A stretch of 64,000 bases of DNA from Streptomyces katrae. GTDB taxonomy: Bacteria; Actinomycetota; Actinomycetes; Streptomycetales; Streptomycetaceae. Positions 59,926 through 64,000 of the stretch are shown piece by piece (within the stretch, counting starts at the first letter, position 1; each line of letters opens with the position of its first letter). The stretch lies in the NCBI RefSeq assembly GCF_002028425.1, contig NZ_CP020042.1, positions 7,167,560 to 7,231,559 of the forward strand, written 5' to 3'. Below the pieces are notes generated by a model that ran no database searches, was not told the DNA's origin, and saw nothing but the letters and a program-made list of their open reading frames with translations. The translations under genes and the position numbers were made by a program.

Positions 59926-60735
59926 TCAGTCCTCGACGCGGGGAACCTGGAGCCTGGCCCAGGACGTGGGACCGGGGATCCCGTCGGCGGCGGAGCCGGT
60001 GTAGCCGAGCGTGTGCTGCCAGGCCCGGTAGGAGCGGACGTCGCCGGGACCCCAGACGTCGGCGTCCGCCGAGCTCTCGTAGTGGTCGCAGCCGACGGCC
60101 ACGAGCCGGCCGTGCAGGGCGGCGACGACCGGGCTGCACCGGCCGGCGGTGAAGAACCCGGCCCCGGGGAACGGCTCGAAGGCGCCCGCGGGCGGTGACC
60201 ACCGCCAGGCCGTGACCGCGGGCCCGCCGCGGGGGTCGCCGGGGTCGGCGGTGGGCGGGCACTGCCCGTCGGGGTAGCGGGGGGCGAAGTAGCCGGTGAC
60301 GTAGCTGCTGCGGCGCGGGTTGGAGTGCGACCAGACGCCGTTGCCCTGGCCGTGGTCCTCGGATCCGGCCTGGATGCTGTTGCCGCCCTTGGTGTACACG
60401 GTGTCGGCGTCGAAGCCGGTGACGATCTCGGTGTGGGCGCCGTCGCCGAAGTCGACCCAGGCGCCGACGGAGGGGTACTCGGACCACTGGCCGCGTGCCC
60501 TGGCCCACGCGGCGAAGGCGCTCACGTTGTCGACCTTCGGCACGATCGCGTCGAGGCCGGTGTCGTGGTACATGCACCAGTCGAAGATCACGCACCAGGC
60601 GACGCCGTTCTCGCCGAACTCCTCGCCCCAGCGCGTGTAGTTGTCCCAGCCGTCCCGGCTGTTCCAGCCTTCGTAGACCTGCTCGGGAACGCTCATGAGG
60701 TGGTCGGTGAGCTGCCTCCACTGGGGTGTGCTCAT
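59926..60735 (-). CDS. Protein with CHAP-like cysteine peptidase features
   Basis: 269 residues. The N-terminal half has the order expected for a CHAP-type amidase: Cys in VAWCVIFDWC (C48) and His in GDGAHTEIVTG. Then a linker and a C-terminal domain resembling a peptidoglycan-binding type 1 module (YRAWQHTLGYTGSAADGIPG). Such proteins hydrolyse wall peptides, but no signal peptide is seen, so export would need another route, such as phage lysis or a contractile apparatus. ATG 60735 has GGAGG upstream. Confidence 0.7.
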   Translation of the reverse strand: MSTPQWRQLTDHLMSVPEQVYEGWNSRDGWDNYTRWGEEFGENGVAWCVIFDWCMYHDTGLDAIVPKVDNVSAFAAWARARGQWSEYPSVGAWVDFGDGAHTEIVTGFDADTVYTKGGNSIQAGSEDHGQGNGVWSHSNPRRSSYVTGYFAPRYPDGQCPPTADPGDPRGGPAVTAWRWSPPAGAFEPFPGAGFFTAGRCSPVVAALHGRLVAVGCDHYESSADADVWGPGDVRSYRAWQHTLGYTGSAADGIPGPTSWARLQVPRVED

Positions 60736-61147
60736 GGGGGGTGCCTCCAGGCGTGAAGGTGTCGCGGACAGCGGTCCCGGCCGTGTCGTGGCGCGGCGGG
60801 GCGGCGGGCGGTGGGCTGCGGGGGAGGGGCCGGGCGGTCGCGCCGGGCGGCGCGTGCCCTGCCGCGGAGCGGCGCGCGGCCGCCCGGGGCGAGGTATCCG
60901 GAGCCGTCGGTCCCCCTCAGGCTCCCCGGGATCCGGCCCCGCGATGCCGCCCTGAGCTGTCGAAACGATTCGGCTGCATCCGACCGGTGCCGCCGATGCG
61001 GAACGCCTGCGCGAACCCCCTGGGCGTCGGCCCGCCGGGCCGCGGACCCCGCGTCCGCCGGCACCCTGACGCCGCCCTCCGGTGGCCTGATGTGACTCCG
61101 CGCACCCTCCCTTGACCGGGAAGGAAGGCTTACCTAAGTTCGGCCTC
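60736..61147. other. Intergenic region with iron-box-like promoter at its right end
   Basis: 412 bases with no convincing gene on either strand; the frames that remain open have no start with a ribosome-binding site. The right end holds the promoter described next. Confidence 0.5.
61112..61147 (+). promoter_or_regulatory. Promoter with iron-box-like half-site, leaderless gene
   Basis: -35 TTGACC (61112-61117), a 17-base spacer and -10 TAAGTT (61135-61140), with ATG seven bases later. The sequence AAGGCTTACCTAA (61126-61138) overlaps the -10 and resembles half of the DmdR/IdeR iron box (TTAGGTTAGGCTNACCTAA), so iron starvation may induce the gene. Confidence 0.6.
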
Positions 61148-61405
61148 ATGTCCTCGCACCACGTCACACCGCCCGAAGAACCGGCCGACTTCTCCGTCGA
61201 CCTCACCTCGCAGGAGATCCTCCGGCGCGCCCAGGTGATGGCCGCGCTCGGCCCCGACTGGGACCCGCTGGAGGTGCTGAGAGGGGAGGAGGAGGCGTAC
61301 GACCTGCTCTACTCCGGCCTCGACGCGCAGCAGCAGCGCCTCTACGACGACCTGGTGGCGGCCGGAGTCCTGCCCGTGCGCGGGGGCGGTCGTGCTGCCG
61401 CTTGA
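61148..61405 (+). CDS. DUF6400-type small protein
   Basis: 85 residues, acidic and helical: FSVDLTSQEILRRAQVMAA, then LGPDWDPLEVLRGEEEAYD. It resembles the Streptomyces DUF6400 family; no biochemical role is known. The ATG lies seven bases after the -10, implying a leaderless mRNA. The next gene overlaps its 3' end by 14 bases, so the two form a two-gene operon. Confidence 0.78.
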   Translation: MSSHHVTPPEEPADFSVDLTSQEILRRAQVMAALGPDWDPLEVLRGEEEAYDLLYSGLDAQQQRLYDDLVAAGVLPVRGGGRAAA

Positions 61406-61661
61406 CCCGCAGGCCGACATCGGCCGCCGGGCGTGGGTCCCCTGCCCCGGCTGTGAGGACACCCGGGACTGCGAGCCGTGCGCGGAGCGCCGGACCTGCT
61501 CCCGGCACTGGCGCTACCTGCTCTCCAACAAGGGCAGCCTCCTCCACCTCCAGTGCCCCGGCTGCGCCCATGTCTGGACGCACGAGAGCGGATTCGGCGC
61601 CACGCGCTCCCTGTGGAGCCGCGTGACCACCGGCCTGCCACGGCCGTCGCGCGAGCCGTAG
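61392..61661 (+). CDS. Small cysteine-rich, zinc-finger-like protein
   Basis: 89 residues. Cysteines in CPGCEDTRDCEPCAERRTC and CPGCAHVW could bind one or two zinc ions. GTG 61392 overlaps the upstream gene. I do not recognise the family; it may bind nucleic acid or act as an accessory to its operon partner. C-terminus Arg/Pro-rich. Confidence 0.65.
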   Translation: MLPLDPQADIGRRAWVPCPGCEDTRDCEPCAERRTCSRHWRYLLSNKGSLLHLQCPGCAHVWTHESGFGATRSLWSRVTTGLPRPSREP

Positions 61662-62090
61662 GGCCGGAAAGCTGCGTTCGACGCGCCCGTTTCCTTCGAT
61701 TCACCGGCCGGAAGTGGCCCGGGCCACGCACCCGACGGGGTACGAGCGGACACATAACGTGACATCCGGGCCGCTGGGCGGTGAGGCGGCCCACAGGACC
61801 CACGTCACATCCGGCCCCGCCTAGTAGGCCCCGCCCCGGCCCCCCGCCCCGCTCCTCACCAGCGGGAACACCCTCACGGCCGGGCCGGGACCTTCCGCCC
61901 CGCCCCCGAAGGGCGTTAGTAGCAGGGGGGCGTTGCCAGGGCGGCGGGGGCCTGGCTAACTGGTGTTGTCGCCACGGCGGCCGGGGCGCAGCGCCCCCCG
62001 CCCGGTCGAACCCCTCTCCCCCGTGTGAGTGGCTCACGCATGCTCCGGCATGCGCCGCGACCGTCCCTGTTCCCGTCGGAAGGTTCCTCC
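61662..62090 (+). promoter_or_regulatory. Long structured leader region of the transglycosylase gene
   Basis: 429 bases without a gene. Contents: two direct repeats CGTGACATCCGG (61758-61769) and CGTCACATCCGG (61803-61814); hairpins GGGGCGC/GCGCCCC near 61983, GTGAG/CTCAC (62025-62037) and CGCATGC/GCATGCG (62037-62054) just before the ribosome-binding site GGAAGG. A c-di-AMP riboswitch is known upstream of some Streptomyces wall-hydrolase genes, but I do not see its conserved motifs here. Confidence 0.5.
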
Positions 62091-62495
62091 GTGTCCAACG
62101 CCGTCATCCGCCGCATCGCCGCTTCGAAGAAGACCCTCGCCGGTACCGTCCTCGCCCTGGGCGTCGCGGGCTCGATGCTCGCCACCGTCCCCGCGCAGGC
62201 CGCCCCGACGAGCGCCAAGGCGATCGCCCAGCAGATGATCAAGGACCCGGCGCAGTTCGCGGCCTTCGACAAGATCGTCACCCACGAGAGCGGCTGGGAC
62301 TACACCGCCACGAACTCCTCCTCCGGCGCCTACGGCCTGGTCCAGGCCCTCCCCGCGTCGAAGATGTCCTCCGCCGGCTCGGACTGGAAGACCAACCCCG
62401 CCACCCAGATCAAGTGGGGCCTGGACTACATGAACGAGCGCTACGGCAGCCCCGTCGGCGCCTGGAACTTCTGGCAGGCCAACCACTGGTACTAA
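62091..62495 (+). CDS. Small secreted transglycosylase-like protein
   Basis: 134 residues: signal peptide (about 1-38, ending PAQA), then a compact SLT-like lysozyme domain: IVTHESGWDYTATNSSSGAY with the catalytic-type Glu, followed by YGLVQALPASKM and NPATQIKWGLDYMNERYGSP. It should cleave peptidoglycan glycan strands, as in resuscitation-promoting and aggregation-promoting proteins. GTG 62091 has GGAAGG seven bases upstream. Long structured leader upstream. Confidence 0.9.
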   Translation: MSNAVIRRIAASKKTLAGTVLALGVAGSMLATVPAQAAPTSAKAIAQQMIKDPAQFAAFDKIVTHESGWDYTATNSSSGAYGLVQALPASKMSSAGSDWKTNPATQIKWGLDYMNERYGSPVGAWNFWQANHWY

Positions 62496-62531
62496 GCCGC
62501 CGCACAGGCGCGCAGACCGGCCACATCGAAC

Positions 62532-62560
62532 GCCCGGCGGGACTTCCCGGCCGGGCCTTT
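62532..62560 (+). terminator. Terminator of the transglycosylase gene
   Basis: GCCCGGCGGGA and TCCCGGCCGGGC pair with a single bulge, followed by CTTT. Confidence 0.65.
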
Positions 62561-62654
62561 CGGTGTGTCCGGGTGGCGCCGGCGGCCGGCTTCGTGATTG
62601 CCTCGCCCTGCGGCCGGGGCACCGCCGCACTCCCCCCGCGAAGGTGGTGGCGCC

Positions 62655-63218
62655 GTGCTGGTCTACTCCATGGGCGTTTCGGTGGACGGGTTCATCACCG
62701 ACCGCGAGGGCGGGTTCGAGTGGTCGGTCCCCGACGACGAGCAGTTCCGTGCCCACCTCGAGCAGACGAGCGAACTCGGCGCCTTCCTGTGCGGCCGCAG
62801 GCTCTACGAGTGCATGCTCCCCTGGGAGACGGACCCGTCGCTGCGCGAGGACGACCTCAGGTCCGCGTTCGCCGACGTCTGGTGCGCCCTCCCGAAGACC
62901 GTCTTCAGCCGCACGCTCGACACCGTCCGGGGCAACGCCCGGCTGGCCCGGCGGCCGGTGGCCGAGGAGGCCGCGGCGGCGCGCGAAGCGACCGGCAAGG
63001 ACGTCGGGATCGGTGGCGCCGGCCTGGCCGCGGCGGCGATCGGACTGGGCCTCGTCGACGAACTGCGCGTGTTCCGCTACCCGGTCGTCGTCGGCGGCGG
63101 CACGCCCTTCCTGCCGCCGGTCCCCGAGGACATCCGGCTGAACCTGCTCGAAACCAGGACCTTCGGCTCCCAGGTGGTCTACGAACGCTACGAACGCGCC
63201 CGCGACCACACGCCCTGA
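62655..63218 (+). CDS. Dihydrofolate-reductase/RibD-C-like protein
   Basis: 187 residues of the RibD C-terminal fold: VYSMGVSVDGFITDREGGFE at the start, FLCGRRLYECMLPWE for the NADPH site, and GLVDELRVFRYPVVVGGGTP at the end. GTG 62655 with GAAGG upstream. Distant paralogue of the protein at 26055-26702. Substrate unknown. Confidence 0.87.
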   Translation: MLVYSMGVSVDGFITDREGGFEWSVPDDEQFRAHLEQTSELGAFLCGRRLYECMLPWETDPSLREDDLRSAFADVWCALPKTVFSRTLDTVRGNARLARRPVAEEAAAAREATGKDVGIGGAGLAAAAIGLGLVDELRVFRYPVVVGGGTPFLPPVPEDIRLNLLETRTFGSQVVYERYERARDHTP

Positions 63219-63284
63219 CCCCACCGGGCCGGGGCGATGGAGTACCCGAATCCTCCGGTCACGAGCCGGAGGCCCGGACCGCCC

Positions 63285-63947
63285 CTAGAGCGGGCGCTCG
63301 CCCGTTGCCAGGGCGTCCTTGACCTCCTGTGCCACGCGGGCCGCGTCCTCCGGGTTGTTCACCACGTCCGTGTGGTTCATGTCGATCACCAGGACCCGGC
63401 TGGCCGAGTAGTGCTTGTGCACCCAGTCGTCGTACCCCGACCACAGCGTCCGGTAGTACTCCACGAGGCTCTCGTCCTGCTCGAAATCACGGCCCCGCAG
63501 CCCGATGCGGTGCAGCACCGTCTCGAAGTCCGCCTTGAGGTAGACCATCAGGTCCGGCGCCTTGCGGTACGGCAGGCCCTCGATCTCGCGCATCATCTCG
63601 TCGAGCAGCCCCTCGTACACCTGCATTTCGAGGGAGCTGATCCGGCCCAGGTCGTGATTGACCTTGGCGAAGTACCAGTCCTCGTAGATGGAGCGGTCGA
63701 GGACGTTGTCGCCCTGCTTGTACGCCTCCTTGATCGCGGCGAACCGCGTCTGGAGGAAGTAGAGCTGGAGCAGGAAGGGGTACCGCTTCGCCTGGATCTC
63801 CTCGGGGCTCGCCGTGTAGAAGAGCGGCAGGATCGGGTTGTCTTCCACGCTCTCGTAGAAGACCTCGCTGCCCAGCTCCTTGGCGATCAGTTCGGCAACG
63901 GTCGTCTTGCCGATCCCGATCATGCCTCCGACGCAGATCACTGGCAT
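63285..63947 (-). CDS. Deoxynucleoside kinase
   Basis: 220 residues of the dNK/dGK family: P-loop GMIGIGKTT (residues 8-16), LDRSIYEDWYF for the substrate-site DRS motif, and RGRDFEQDE near the lid. It phosphorylates deoxynucleosides for salvage, most likely deoxyadenosine or deoxyguanosine. ATG 63947 follows GGGAGAAGTGAGGT. The upstream promoter lies beyond the last bases of the window. Confidence 0.93.
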   Translation of the reverse strand: MPVICVGGMIGIGKTTVAELIAKELGSEVFYESVEDNPILPLFYTASPEEIQAKRYPFLLQLYFLQTRFAAIKEAYKQGDNVLDRSIYEDWYFAKVNHDLGRISSLEMQVYEGLLDEMMREIEGLPYRKAPDLMVYLKADFETVLHRIGLRGRDFEQDESLVEYYRTLWSGYDDWVHKHYSASRVLVIDMNHTDVVNNPEDAARVAQEVKDALATGERPL

Positions 63948-64000
63948 ACCTCACTTCTCCCTGGGGATCTTCTTTTCGCGGGGCGGGCGGGCTGGGCGCC

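Noticed and set aside
60811-61115. Small open frames on both strands in the gap before the DUF6400 gene
   Set aside because: Arg/Pro/Gly-rich translations without ribosome-binding sites or codon bias.
61662-62090. ydaO c-di-AMP riboswitch
   Set aside because: I looked for the conserved purine-rich blocks and could not find them; recorded only as a structured leader.

Overview
The window looks like a chromosomal segment of a Streptomyces species. Base composition is very GC-rich with strong G/C at third codon positions, and many genes start with GTG or TTG. Marker loci include a SapB/ram lanthipeptide cluster, a Streptomyces subtilisin inhibitor, a secreted RelA-like pyrophosphokinase, an LppU/SCO3897 protein, and leucine TTA codons only in the ram genes. 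I saw no rRNA, tRNA, CRISPR array or intact insertion sequence. The content is accessory and regulatory, with many TetR, MerR, ArsR and XRE regulators next to small enzymes.

Layout. 0-6.7 kb: a two-component system (kinase cut by the window edge), a PAP2 phosphatase, a TetR/FAD-monooxygenase divergent pair, a secreted D-Ala-D-Ala dipeptidase and a glycosyltransferase. 7-13.6 kb: a macro-domain gene followed by a uracil-DNA-glycosylase/ADP-ribosyltransferase fusion (the most unusual system here), a chitinase with a DasR-like site in its promoter, a secreted RelA-like nucleotide pyrophosphokinase, a cupin and a sirtuin. 14-29 kb: small enzymes, a frameshifted membrane-protein gene, a PLP decarboxylase, a GCS2-type ligase, two MFS transporters (one in an operon with an ArsR regulator), and a MerR regulator divergent from an aldolase/CMD operon. 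29.3-36.4 kb: the complete SapB-type class III lanthipeptide locus (ramC, ramS, ramA, ramB on the minus strand, ramR convergent), with TTA codons in ramR and ramC. 36.8-49.8 kb: protease inhibitor, Nudix, hydrolases, a TetR/CocE pair with a 31-bp palindromic operator, an M9 collagenase, a Tat-exported amidase, and an OmpR-type two-component system followed by a small exported protein and a lipoprotein. 49.8-64 kb: an AlkZ-like protein, a 67-bp palindromic element, a PP2C phosphatase, XRE, oxidoreductase, polysaccharide deacetylase, a GH13-unrelated glycoside hydrolase-like protein, an SDR/TetR pair, a deletion junction that fuses two truncated genes head to head, a CHAP-like protein, a gene with an iron-box-like promoter, a small secreted transglycosylase and a deoxynucleoside kinase.

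How parts may work together. The macro/UDG-ART pair has the parts of an ADP-ribosylation write/erase unit aimed at DNA, and could be a toxin-antitoxin or phage-defence module (inference). The ram locus makes the aerial-hyphae surfactant peptide SapB, and its two TTA codons point to bldA control at both regulator and synthetase. Several secreted wall- and polymer-degrading enzymes (chitinase, DD-dipeptidase, amidase, transglycosylase, deacetylase, collagenase) suggest a region geared to the extracellular environment and wall turnover.
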